A DNA stretch of 64,000 bases from Winogradskya humida (GTDB taxonomy: Bacteria > Actinomycetota > Actinomycetes > Mycobacteriales > Micromonosporaceae). Positions 7,309-14,616 of this stretch are shown here, in pieces; position 1 is the first letter of the stretch, and the number at the start of each line of letters is the position of its first letter. Location of the stretch: positions 62,001-126,000 of the forward strand of contig NZ_BOMN01000013.1 in assembly GCF_016862215.1 (NCBI RefSeq), given 5' to 3'. The position numbers were made by a program, and so were the translations under genes. The notes under the pieces were generated by a model. That model saw only the letters and a list, made by a program, of their open reading frames with translations. It was not told where the DNA came from and ran no database searches.

Positions 7309-9719
7309 CGGCGTATTACCTTCCGTCGTTTGCGCAGCTGTCGGGCGTACCCGGAGGAGATCTTGTTCGTGATCTTGCCCGGTGGGAGCCGGAGCGGCGC
7401 ACCTGGCCGGCGTTGTTCGAAGCCTTTACGGATCTTGTGAAAGACGGCGGGGGAGAGACGCCGTTCGGGGCGGCGGCGCCCGCGTGGGTGGGGCGGCTGG
7501 TCCGGGAGCGGATCCGGATGCTGGCTACCTCCACGATCGGGAGCGACACGTTCACCGAGATCCGCACGCTGGAACGCCTCGGCCTGGTCACGCTCGAACC
7601 CGACGACGACTACGTGCTGGCGATGGTCTCCGGGCTCGGTGACCGCTGGGGTGATCAGAGCCGGCGTGGCCTGCTGCGCGACGATCCGGAGCTGGTCGAG
7701 CGGGCGTTGTGGCGGGTCTTCGAGGTCGAGGGTGGCGGTGAGGTGAGCCTCGCGGCGCTGGACAAGTACGTCGCGGTGGGGGCGGGGTGGCGCCGGGCGT
7801 TCGCCGACCTGATCGAGGATGGCGTGCTGGACCGGGCGCGGGTGCTGCGGAGCTGCCTGCTGGCGCTGGGGCGGGGCTTCACAGCGTTCCGGGCCGGGTG
7901 GTTCTCGGCGACGTACGAGACGTTGTCACCCACTGTGGACGAGCTGGCCGCGGATCAGGCGTTGCTGCTCGACCTGCTGCGGAGTCAGGTGACCGCCACG
8001 GTCGGTATGGCGGTGCGCTGTCTGGCCACGCTCGACAAGGCGGGCCGGATCGATGACGCGGAATTCGTGGTGGCGTGTGTGCCCGCGTTGGGCGTACCGG
8101 TCAAGAAGACCGCTCTTGGTGTGCTGAAGCTCTTGGCCGCCGTTGCGAAACGGCATCCGGACGGCGTTGCGGAGGCTGCGGGTTGGGGGCTGGAGCACGC
8201 CCACGGTGATGTGCAGGTCAAGGCTCTGGAGTTGCTGCGGTCGCTGGACGCCGGTGACGTCGTTGCCGGCCGGCTCGAGACCCTCGAACCGTCCGTGCAA
8301 CGCGTGGCCGTGGAGTGGCTCGGTGCGGCGATTCCTGCGGTCGGCGAGGAGGCGGCGGCCTACCAGGAGCCTGCCCGGGAGTTGATGCCGATGACGGCTG
8401 ACGACTTTGTGGAACGTACTGCGGCGTTGTTGGAGAATGCCCGTGACCCGCTCGAGGTCGAGCTGTTCTTGTCGGGCATTTACGAAATGTCCGACAAGTT
8501 GAGTCCGATAGTCAAGCGGGCGGCGACGGTGGCGCGCGGAGATCGCAGTAGCTGGGAACTGCGCGGGCATCTCGCGTCGCTGGTCCTGACCGCCGGCGGG
8601 ATCGAGCATCCGCGGTACGGCATGCCGGCTCAGGCACTGCTGCATGCCCGGTTGGAGCAGGGCCCGACCGTGGCCACGCCGACCGGTGCCGCGGGCTGGA
8701 TCGCGCCGATGACGCTGGTGCGGCGGCTGCGGGACCGGACCCCGGGCCACCACGACCTGGTCGCCGCGCTGCTGCGGATCGCCCCCGGGGGACGCGACGA
8801 GGCCCTGCGAGCGGCGGCGGACCTTCCGGGCGAGACCGGCCAGGTCGTCCGGTACGCCCTGGGCGGCCCACCGGCCCCGATCGTCACGGACGCCTGGTGG
8901 GTGGCCGCCGCCCGGGCCCGCGCACCGTACGCGGACGACCCGCACCTGATCGCCGCCGGCCTCGACGGCCCGGGGCAGGGCCGAGCGGCGACGTACGGGC
9001 TGGTCCTGCGCCCCGACCGCTACGAGTTCGGCGTGCACTGGCGCGCTAGCCTGACCGCCGACCCGCCGTGGAAGCACCGGCTCACCCCCGCCGACCAGCC
9101 CACAGTAGTCCGGTCCTGGAGCGACGAATCACTCGGCGAGTCCTGGACCGGCGGCCCCGACTGGGTCGCCTGGGACGCGCTGACCTGGCCGCACGACGCC
9201 GAGCCGTTCTTCGCCCGCGGCGTCCGTTCCACGCTCGACGCCATCGGGACCGAGGTCGAATACAACACCGTCGCCGTCCTCGACGCCCTGCTGACCCATC
9301 CCGGCCGCCTGGGCCCGATGGCCGCCGCGACCCTGGCATCGGGCCTGTCTTGCAGCGACCCGATCGGCAGAACGCGGGCCGTTGACGTCTTTGTGGCAGG
9401 CCGGATCACGAACGAGCAGCTGGCGGAGGCGATGGCCCAGCTGAGCGGGCCGTGCAAACCCACCCGCTGGGCGATGTCGCTGCGTGACGCGGCGACTGCG
9501 GGTCAGGACACCGCCCGGAAGGTGGTGGAGGTGCTCACGCTGCTGCTGCCGCGCTTGGACAGTGGGTACGCCGGCCTGCATGCGCTGCTCACGGTGTTGC
9601 ACGAGGAATCGTTGCGATTGAATGCCCGCCCGGCCGATGACGCGGATCTGCGACAGTGGCTGGGCGGCCTGCGGGGCTCCGGAAAGGCCGCCCGCACCGC
9701 GAAGGCCATGCTGGCGTGA
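7305..9719 (+). CDS. Large helical-repeat protein (DUF6493-like)
   Basis: An 804-residue protein beginning at a GTG overlapping the TetR stop. It contains many HEAT-like helical pairs (AVRCLATLDKAGRIDDAEFVVACVPALG, KKTALGVLKLLAAVAKRHPDG, VQVKALELLRSLDAGD, VQRVAVEWLGAAIPAVG) and a middle section rich in Trp/Asp. Length, repeat style and the C-terminal LLPRLDSGYAGLHALLTVLHEES segment resemble actinobacterial DUF6493 proteins, some of which sit beside MoxR/VWA or SWIM-domain genes; none of those partners is present here. There is no signal peptide or transmembrane helix. A scaffold role is likely, the function is unknown, and the family call is tentative. Confidence 0.6.
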   Translation: MTAYYLPSFAQLSGVPGGDLVRDLARWEPERRTWPALFEAFTDLVKDGGGETPFGAAAPAWVGRLVRERIRMLATSTIGSDTFTEIRTLERLGLVTLEPDDDYVLAMVSGLGDRWGDQSRRGLLRDDPELVERALWRVFEVEGGGEVSLAALDKYVAVGAGWRRAFADLIEDGVLDRARVLRSCLLALGRGFTAFRAGWFSATYETLSPTVDELAADQALLLDLLRSQVTATVGMAVRCLATLDKAGRIDDAEFVVACVPALGVPVKKTALGVLKLLAAVAKRHPDGVAEAAGWGLEHAHGDVQVKALELLRSLDAGDVVAGRLETLEPSVQRVAVEWLGAAIPAVGEEAAAYQEPARELMPMTADDFVERTAALLENARDPLEVELFLSGIYEMSDKLSPIVKRAATVARGDRSSWELRGHLASLVLTAGGIEHPRYGMPAQALLHARLEQGPTVATPTGAAGWIAPMTLVRRLRDRTPGHHDLVAALLRIAPGGRDEALRAAADLPGETGQVVRYALGGPPAPIVTDAWWVAAARARAPYADDPHLIAAGLDGPGQGRAATYGLVLRPDRYEFGVHWRASLTADPPWKHRLTPADQPTVVRSWSDESLGESWTGGPDWVAWDALTWPHDAEPFFARGVRSTLDAIGTEVEYNTVAVLDALLTHPGRLGPMAAATLASGLSCSDPIGRTRAVDVFVAGRITNEQLAEAMAQLSGPCKPTRWAMSLRDAATAGQDTARKVVEVLTLLLPRLDSGYAGLHALLTVLHEESLRLNARPADDADLRQWLGGLRGSGKAARTAKAMLA

Positions 9720-10676
9720 TCACGGCATCCGGCCACTCAGGAATGCCACCAGGGAGCCGCTGTCCGCGCGGGTGACGCGGCCGTCTCCCCAGGTCCAGGT
9801 GGTGTCGGTGGCTTCGAGGCGGGTGCCGGTCAGGTCGACGCCGAACAGCGTGCCACGGCTGGCGGTGAGCTGGTCGAGGACGGCGGTTACGGCATCGGCC
9901 GGGGCGACCGGTGGCACGCCGAGGGCGAGTGTCACGTCCAGGGAGTGGATGACGGCGTGGCTGAGGGCGCCCACCGCGCCCCCGCCCGGCGGCTGCCAGG
10001 CGTGCAGGTCCGGCGACCGGAGCTGGGCGAGAAGGTCGGCAGTGGGTAGCGCGGCGTCGCGCATGGCCACCGTGTCGGAGAGGACGGTGAAGTCGCCGCC
10101 GGCTGCTGCCATCTCCGCTCCGAACAGGGCGGGAGTCAGCCGCACCGGCATCGTCACATGCGCGACGACGTGGCGTACGAGCCATTTCTCGCACAGCGAC
10201 GGACTGTCCCAGAAGTCGCCGGCGGTGAGCAGGCCGGCGAGGGCGTGGTAGGTCTCCGCGATCCGATGCCTGGTGATGACGTGTTGTTCGAGTTTGTCCA
10301 GCGAGGTGAGGAACCCGGCGCGGGATTCGGGCGTACGCATCGCTTCGGGCACGTGGCGTTGCTGGATGACGAGTTCGGTGGTGCCGTCGCCGAGGTCGGT
10401 CAGGGTGCTGGTGGTGTGCATCCCGGACGCCGGCTCGACCCAGGCGAGCGTCGCGGGGGCGACGACCTCGGTGAAGGTGGCGACCATGCGGTGGCTGCCG
10501 TGCTCGCCGATCATCAGCGTCTCGAAGCGGCCGCCGGGACGCAGCTCGACGACGATGCCGTCGACCGGTGTGTGCATGCCGGCCGGTCCCCAGAACCGCG
10601 CGAGCTCGGCGGGCTCGGTGAGGCACCGCCACACCAGGTCGCGGGGTGCGCGCAGGATCCTCCTGGAGATGATCAC
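9720..10676 (-). CDS. SRPBCC (AHSA1-like) domain fused to mycothiol-dependent maleylpyruvate isomerase-type (DinB-like) domain
   Basis: A 318-residue two-domain protein. Residues 1-140 are an AHSA1/START domain (ILRAPRDLVWRCLTEPAELARFWGP, VELRPGGRFETLMIG, DGTTELVIQQRHVPEAM). Residues 145-318 are an MDMPI/DinB-like four-helix domain (HALAGLLTAGDFWDSPSLCEKWLVRHVVAHVTMP, with HAVIHSLDVTLALG). The GTG start at 10676 overlaps the stop of the upstream arsR gene (GTGA), so the two form one operon. This ArsR + AHSA1 pairing is common in actinobacteria; the activator-like domain probably binds a small hydrophobic ligand. The stop codon abuts that of the convergent helical-repeat gene with no gap. Confidence 0.82.
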   Translation of the reverse strand: MIISRRILRAPRDLVWRCLTEPAELARFWGPAGMHTPVDGIVVELRPGGRFETLMIGEHGSHRMVATFTEVVAPATLAWVEPASGMHTTSTLTDLGDGTTELVIQQRHVPEAMRTPESRAGFLTSLDKLEQHVITRHRIAETYHALAGLLTAGDFWDSPSLCEKWLVRHVVAHVTMPVRLTPALFGAEMAAAGGDFTVLSDTVAMRDAALPTADLLAQLRSPDLHAWQPPGGGAVGALSHAVIHSLDVTLALGVPPVAPADAVTAVLDQLTASRGTLFGVDLTGTRLEATDTTWTWGDGRVTRADSGSLVAFLSGRMP

Positions 10677-11008
10677 TGGTCTGCCTCCTGCTGCAGGTCG
10701 GCGAGGCGGGTCTCCAGCCGGTCGACGCGCTCCGACCAGGTGCGCCGGCTCTCCTCGATCCACGACAGCGCGGCGTCGAGCGCCGCGGGCTCGAGCCGGC
10801 ACGGCCGTGTCTGGCGGTGCCGGCCCTGGCTGATCAGCCCGGACCGCTCGAGCACCCGGATGTGCTGGGAGACGGCCTGCATGCTCATCGCGTACGGCTC
10901 GGCGAGCTCTTTGACCGTCGCCTCGCCCGTGCTCAGCCGCGCGACGATGTCCCGCCGGGTGCTGTCACTCAGTGCGGTGAACACCGCGTCGAGCTGCTGC
11001 TTCTGCAT
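10673..11008 (-). CDS. ArsR-family winged-helix regulator
   Basis: A 111-residue protein: MQKQQLDAVFTALSDSTRRDIVARLSTGEATVKELAEPYAMSMQAVSQHIRVLERSGLISQGR is the standard ArsR/SmtB winged helix (ALxDxTRRxIVxxLxxGE...S...SxHLxVLxxAGL). The C-terminal helix (residues 80-111) resembles the SdpR-like subgroup normally encoded with SRPBCC proteins. No metal-binding ELCVCD motif is present, so it is probably not a metal sensor. It is the first gene of a two-gene operon with the SRPBCC/MDMPI fusion. Confidence 0.92.
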   Translation of the reverse strand: MQKQQLDAVFTALSDSTRRDIVARLSTGEATVKELAEPYAMSMQAVSQHIRVLERSGLISQGRHRQTRPCRLEPAALDAALSWIEESRRTWSERVDRLETRLADLQQEADQ

Positions 11009-11337
11009 GACCCTTACTCAACCATCCGCTTTATCAAGCGTCAACTAGAGGAAGAAATCTCGCAGAGCCCCGGCCATGACCTCGGGGCGGCCGCCGCGAC
11101 CGGCGTTCCAGGAACCGTCGAGATGGTGACGAGTCCGGCGGCGAGGTCACCCCGCCCGTCCTCAGCGGTCATCCGGCAGCCTGCACCGTGAATCAGATAC
11201 TGGATGCCGCTGGGGGTCACCCCTTCTCGGGGTAACTCCCGGGTCGACCGGACCGCAGTGAGAAGGATGCGAGGCCGGTGGATCATCGCCGCTCAGGAGC
11301 CGGCTGGTCGCGGCTCGCGCAGGCAGGCCGGGGTCGG
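11009..11337. other. Intergenic stretch without a recognised gene
   Basis: This stretch lies upstream of arsR and downstream of the minus-strand gene at 11338-11865. A frame at 11041-11286 on the minus strand is low in natural protein features and is not called. A small hairpin (CCCC-TTCTC-GGGG, about 11220-11233) could act as a terminator for the 11338-11865 gene. Nothing else is seen. Confidence 0.4.
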
Positions 11338-11865
11338 TCAGGCGGCGAGGGCCGTGTCGGCTGCGGTGAGGGTGGTGGTGCGGTGGAGGGCCGGGTGGCG
11401 GGCTTCCCAGGCGGCGCGGACGGCGCGGGGGAGGTTCAGCTCGGGCCAGAGGCGGAGCAGGGTCGGGCCGTGGAGGTGGTCGCGGAGTTCGGTGATGCGG
11501 ACTGCTTCGCGCAGGACGTTCTCGTACATCCAGAGCAGCATGGTGTGCTGGCTCAGGTCGAAGGCGCGTTGCGGGTTCCACCAGAGGCGCAGGGGGAGCT
11601 CGACCAGGCCGCTCGTGGGGCCGGTCAGCTCGGTGAGGGTGCCGGCGACGAGCACGGCCCGGCCGGGCCTGGAGAGGTAGGGCCGGGTCGCATGGGGCCG
11701 GGCCGGACTCGGCTGGCCCCCGTGCGGCTGGCCCCCGTGCGGCTGGGTGAGGTGCGGGTGGGGCTGGGCCAGACGCGCGGCCGGGGCGTCAAGCTCCGGG
11801 TTGTCAAGCTCGCTGGTGAACACGGGTCTCAGAGTAACCGCCCGATCGCGCTGCCTACATAACAC
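11338..11865 (-). CDS. Conserved hypothetical protein with His/Pro/Gln-rich linker
   Basis: About 175 residues from a GTG at 11865, with AGGA 6 bp upstream; a GTG at 11823 is an alternative start. An N-terminal short segment (VFTSELDNPEL) is followed by a disordered linker containing HLTQPHGGQPHGGQP. A conserved-looking globular domain follows (LPLRLWWNPQRAFDLSQHTMLLWMYENVLREAVRITELRDHL..LLRLWPELNLPRAVRAAWEARHP). I recognise this last block only as a recurrent actinobacterial hypothetical. The linker contains a perfect 15-bp tandem duplication. Confidence 0.6.
   Translation of the reverse strand: MLCRQRDRAVTLRPVFTSELDNPELDAPAARLAQPHPHLTQPHGGQPHGGQPSPARPHATRPYLSRPGRAVLVAGTLTELTGPTSGLVELPLRLWWNPQRAFDLSQHTMLLWMYENVLREAVRITELRDHLHGPTLLRLWPELNLPRAVRAAWEARHPALHRTTTLTAADTALAA
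11710..11739. repeat. 15-bp perfect tandem duplication
   Basis: CGGCTGGCCCCCGTG occurs twice head to tail (11710-11724 and 11725-11739) inside the linker of the 11338-11865 gene, adding five residues (encoding GGQPH) in frame. Confidence 0.85.
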
Positions 11866-11879
11866 CTAGGTTCCTAGGA
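11865..11879. promoter_or_regulatory. Paired CCTAGG palindromes at a start codon
   Basis: Two CCTAGG palindromes separated by TT (11865-11878) overlap the start and ribosome site of the minus-strand gene at 11338-11865. The 11-mer TCCTAGGATGG here recurs at about 28199-28209 upstream of the siderophore operon. It may be a regulator-binding site, or a chance match to a ribosome site in the first case. Confidence 0.35.
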
Positions 11880-11984
11880 TGGTCTACGGGCAGTGCGACA
11901 AGTCGCACCAGAGCAAGAGGACGGCTTCGCCGGCAACACAGAACAGATTCCGGGCGCGTCCACCCCGGGGAGCGGGGCGGTGGG

Positions 11985-12731
11985 TCAGATCGTGGTCAGG
12001 CGGGTGGTGATCACGAGGTTGTGGAGGGCGGTGACCGCGTCCGGGTCGGGGTGGGCCGGGAGGGGGGAGCTGTCGCGGGCGGCTTCGAGTTCGCTGCGCA
12101 GGCGGGTGATGTCTGCGAGGAATTCCGGGCGCATGGCCGCGGGGAAGTCCGAGTGTTCCGCGTCGAGTTTCAAAGCCATGAGGTCTGCCACGTACGCAGG
12201 GGTGTCGAACGTGCGGAGGTCGGCTTGGACCGTGCCTGTTCGCATGAGGTGGAGACCGGTGTGCAGGACGCGGAGGGTGTAGAGGGCCGGCTTGATCTCG
12301 TTGGCGGTGTCGAGGAGGCGGAGCTGGGTGGCGGCGAAGCCCAGGTAGTGGTGGGCGTGGTGGCGGGTGATGAGGCCGGGGGAGAGGTCGATCAGCGCCC
12401 GGTGGGTGTCCGAGGTGTGGATCACCAGGGGGGACAGGATCTGTTCGAGGACGTAGCCGTTGCGGCTGGTGAGGAGGCGGGCGAATTTCAGCAGGTCGTG
12501 GCTGACCACGTCGAGCTCGACGCCGTCGCGCCAGGTGTCGGACTGCAGCGTTTCGGGGCCGGTGTGCAGGCCGAGGACCTCGGTGGCCGGGAGGAGGTGG
12601 GTGGCGCGCAGGTCGAGGTCGGAGTCGTGGGAGGCGAAGCCGTAGAGGTGGGCGCCGCTGACCGTGACGAAGATGGTGGGGTAGGCGAGCTGGACGGCGG
12701 TGGAGGCCCAGGTGGGGATGGTTGCGGTCAC
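11985..12731 (-). CDS. RlaP/YcgL-like predicted nucleotidyltransferase (PF10127), second copy
   Basis: A 248-residue protein. The nucleotidyltransferase core is IFVTVSGAHLYGFASHDSDLDLRATH (G-S/A-H-L-Y-G...DSDLD; the two Asp are metal ligands), followed by a strand with the third carboxylate (DGVELDVVSHDLLKFARLL), as in the minimal polymerase-beta fold family named for RNA-ligase-associated RlaP. The C-terminal half is helical (LRLLDTANEIKPALYTLRVLHTGLHLMRTG). The GTG start overlaps the upstream gene's TGA, so it is the last gene of a three-gene coupled operon. Its target, RNA or a small molecule, is unknown. Confidence 0.8.
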   Translation of the reverse strand: MTATIPTWASTAVQLAYPTIFVTVSGAHLYGFASHDSDLDLRATHLLPATEVLGLHTGPETLQSDTWRDGVELDVVSHDLLKFARLLTSRNGYVLEQILSPLVIHTSDTHRALIDLSPGLITRHHAHHYLGFAATQLRLLDTANEIKPALYTLRVLHTGLHLMRTGTVQADLRTFDTPAYVADLMALKLDAEHSDFPAAMRPEFLADITRLRSELEAARDSSPLPAHPDPDAVTALHNLVITTRLTTI

Positions 12732-13399
12732 CGCAGGTTCCTTTCGCGTACGCCGTGGAGCAGCTCGTTGACGCGGTCGCGGTCCGGGTCGGCGGGCAGG
12801 GTGGTGGTGCGGTGGGCTTCGTCGAGGTCGGCGAAGAGGTCGTCGGACCACGAGACCACGGACGGCCAGTCGGTTCCACCGGTTTTGACGGCGAGGAGGC
12901 GGTCCCGGTGTGCGCGGACGTCGAGGAGGACGTTGCCGGTGCGCAGGACGTGGGCGCCGGCCATGAGGAGGCGGAGCATGTGCATGGCCTGCTTGCCGTT
13001 GGTCTCGCCGGTGTGCTCGCGGCGGGCGGCGACGCGTTTGAGCTGGTCGCGGGCGTACGCGCCGTAGGTCTGGGCGAGGTGGCGGGAGAGGAAGGCTGTG
13101 CGTACGCGGAGCAGGGCTTGACCGTCGGTGTTGATCTTCTCGGTGAGGGGTGACCAGAGCACTTCGAGGACGGTGGGGTTGGCCTGCAGGGCGAGGGTGC
13201 AGAAGCGTTCGATCTCCCAGGTGAACTGTTCGTCCTGGGGGCCGTCGACGTGGGTCGGCGGTTTGTCGAGGTGCCAGAAGTCGCGGGTGGGTGCGGCGTA
13301 CACGCCCCGGCGGTCGTGGTCGGAGGCTGGCCCGTCGAGGCCGTACGCGCGTGAGCCGACCACGACCGCCAGGATCGTGTGGGGTGGGAAGTGCGTCAC
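12728..13399 (-). CDS. RlaP/YcgL-like predicted nucleotidyltransferase (PF10127), first copy
   Basis: A 223-residue protein with TILAVVVGSRAYGLDGPASDHDRRGVY, the strand-helix-DxD core of PF10127; the second acidic position here is DHD rather than DLD. TWEIERFCTLALQANPTVLEVLWSP and HMLRLLMAGAHVLRTGNV follow. It is paralogous to the next gene, both sharing the 'LEVLWSPL/LEQILSPL' and 'RLLxxAxxVLRTG' blocks. The start is GTG 13399, overlapping the aldo/keto reductase stop. The open frame extends upstream through the reductase on the same strand but is not coding there. Confidence 0.82.
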   Translation of the reverse strand: MTHFPPHTILAVVVGSRAYGLDGPASDHDRRGVYAAPTRDFWHLDKPPTHVDGPQDEQFTWEIERFCTLALQANPTVLEVLWSPLTEKINTDGQALLRVRTAFLSRHLAQTYGAYARDQLKRVAARREHTGETNGKQAMHMLRLLMAGAHVLRTGNVLLDVRAHRDRLLAVKTGGTDWPSVVSWSDDLFADLDEAHRTTTLPADPDRDRVNELLHGVRERNLR

Positions 13400-14391
13400 A
13401 GGTCCGCGACTGTGGCGTCGATCTCGGAGAGTTCGCTGTCGGACAGGCGCAGGGTTTCCAGGGCGAGGACGTTGTTCTCGAGCTGGCTGACGCTGCTGGC
13501 GCCGATGATGAGGCTGGTCATGCGGGGGTCGCGCAGGGCCCAGGCGAGGGACATCTGGGCGAGGCTCTGGCCGCGGCGCTTGGCGAGGTCGTTGAGGGAG
13601 TGCAGCGCTTCGAGGGTTTTGGGGTCGAGGGCGTCCTCGTTGAGGAAGCGGCTGGTGCGGATGCGGGAGTCGTCGGGGATGCCGTTGAGGTAGCGGTCGG
13701 TGAGCAGGCCCTGCTGCAGGGGGCTGAACGCGATGCAGCCGGCGCCGGCGGCTTCGAGGGTGTCGAGCAGGGTGTCCTCCTCGGTCCAGCGGTTGAGGAT
13801 CGAGTAGGACGGCTGGTGGATGAGCAGCGGGGTGCCGAGGTCCTTGAGGACCTGGGCGGCCTGGGAGGTCTGGGCGCTGGAGTAGTTGCTGAGGCCGACG
13901 TAGAGGGCTTTGCCGCTGCGGACGATGGCGTCGAGGGCGCCCATCGTCTCCTCGATCGGGGTGTCGGGGTCGGGGCGGTGGTGGTAGAAGATGTCGACGT
14001 AGTCGAGGCCGAGGCGGGCGAGGGACTGGTCGAGCGAGGAGATCAGGTATTTGCGGGAGCCGTGGTCGCCGTACGGTCCGGGCCACATGTCGTAGCCGGC
14101 TTTGCTGGAGATGACGAGCTCGTCGCGGTAGGCCTTGAGGTCGGTGCCGAGCAGCCGGCCGAAGTTGGTCTCGGCGCTGCCGTAGGGCGGGCCGTAGTTG
14201 TTGGCCAGGTCGAAGTGGGTGATGCCCAGGTCGAACGCGCGGCGCACGATGGCGCGCTGGGTGTCGAAGGGCTTGTTGTCGCCGAAGTTGTGCCAGAGGC
14301 CGAGGCTGAGGGCGGGCAGGGTGAGGCCGCTCTTGCCCGCTCGGCGGTACGTCATGGTGTCGTAGCGGTTCTCTGCCGCGGAGTAGGTCAC
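13396..14391 (-). CDS. L-glyceraldehyde 3-phosphate reductase-like aldo/keto reductase (YghZ/AKR14 type)
   Basis: 331 residues from GTG 14391; the homology begins directly there (YSAAENRYDTMTYRRAGKSG). It is close to E. coli YghZ: LPALSLGLWHNFGD, FDLANNYGPPYGSAE (catalytic Asp and Tyr), SSKAGYDMWPGPYGDHGSRKYL (Lys), VDIFYHHRPDPDTP (His) and a C-terminal NADPH site SLIIGASSVSQLENNV. These enzymes reduce L-glyceraldehyde 3-phosphate and other toxic aldehydes with NADPH. It leads an operon with two nucleotidyltransferases and is divergent from the glycine-riboswitch/gcvP unit. An ATG at 14430 would extend the protein but lies in the promoter region. Confidence 0.88.
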   Translation of the reverse strand: MTYSAAENRYDTMTYRRAGKSGLTLPALSLGLWHNFGDNKPFDTQRAIVRRAFDLGITHFDLANNYGPPYGSAETNFGRLLGTDLKAYRDELVISSKAGYDMWPGPYGDHGSRKYLISSLDQSLARLGLDYVDIFYHHRPDPDTPIEETMGALDAIVRSGKALYVGLSNYSSAQTSQAAQVLKDLGTPLLIHQPSYSILNRWTEEDTLLDTLEAAGAGCIAFSPLQQGLLTDRYLNGIPDDSRIRTSRFLNEDALDPKTLEALHSLNDLAKRRGQSLAQMSLAWALRDPRMTSLIIGASSVSQLENNVLALETLRLSDSELSEIDATVADL

Positions 14392-14455
14392 ACACCACAG
14401 CCTAGGGACATGCTCCGGAAACATGATCACTGGTAGGTTTTCCGGTAGCCGAACA

Positions 14456-14580
14456 GCCGCGCGGGAGAGATCGCCAGTTCGTATGGCGGCGCCGAAGGGG
14501 CAAATCCTCCCCGGAACCTCTCAGGCAAAAGGACCGCGCTGGCAGGCGACTCTGAAATCCCGTCCTGGGGTGACAGAGGG
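14456..14580 (+). promoter_or_regulatory. Glycine riboswitch upstream of gcvP
   Basis: The leader has the conserved glycine-aptamer blocks in order: GCGGGAGAGA (14461-14470), GCCGAAGGGGCAA (14491-14503), CCTCTCAGGCAAAAGGACC (about 14517-14535) and a P3b-like GGCAGGCGACTCTG. After the aptamer, CTCTG and CAGAG (about 14551-14579) can form a short helix, so it looks like one complete aptamer plus a reduced partner rather than a full tandem pair. Glycine binding would switch on the decarboxylase gene 37 bp downstream. A possible -10 box TAGGTT lies at 14434-14439. Confidence 0.93.
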
Positions 14581-14616
14581 GGAGGTTGCCTTGTCGACCT
14601 TTCCCCGGGAGCCGCC

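Noticed and set aside
11041..11286. 81-codon frame on the minus strand between arsR and the 11338-11865 gene.
   Set aside because: No ribosome site, no coding bias and no protein character.
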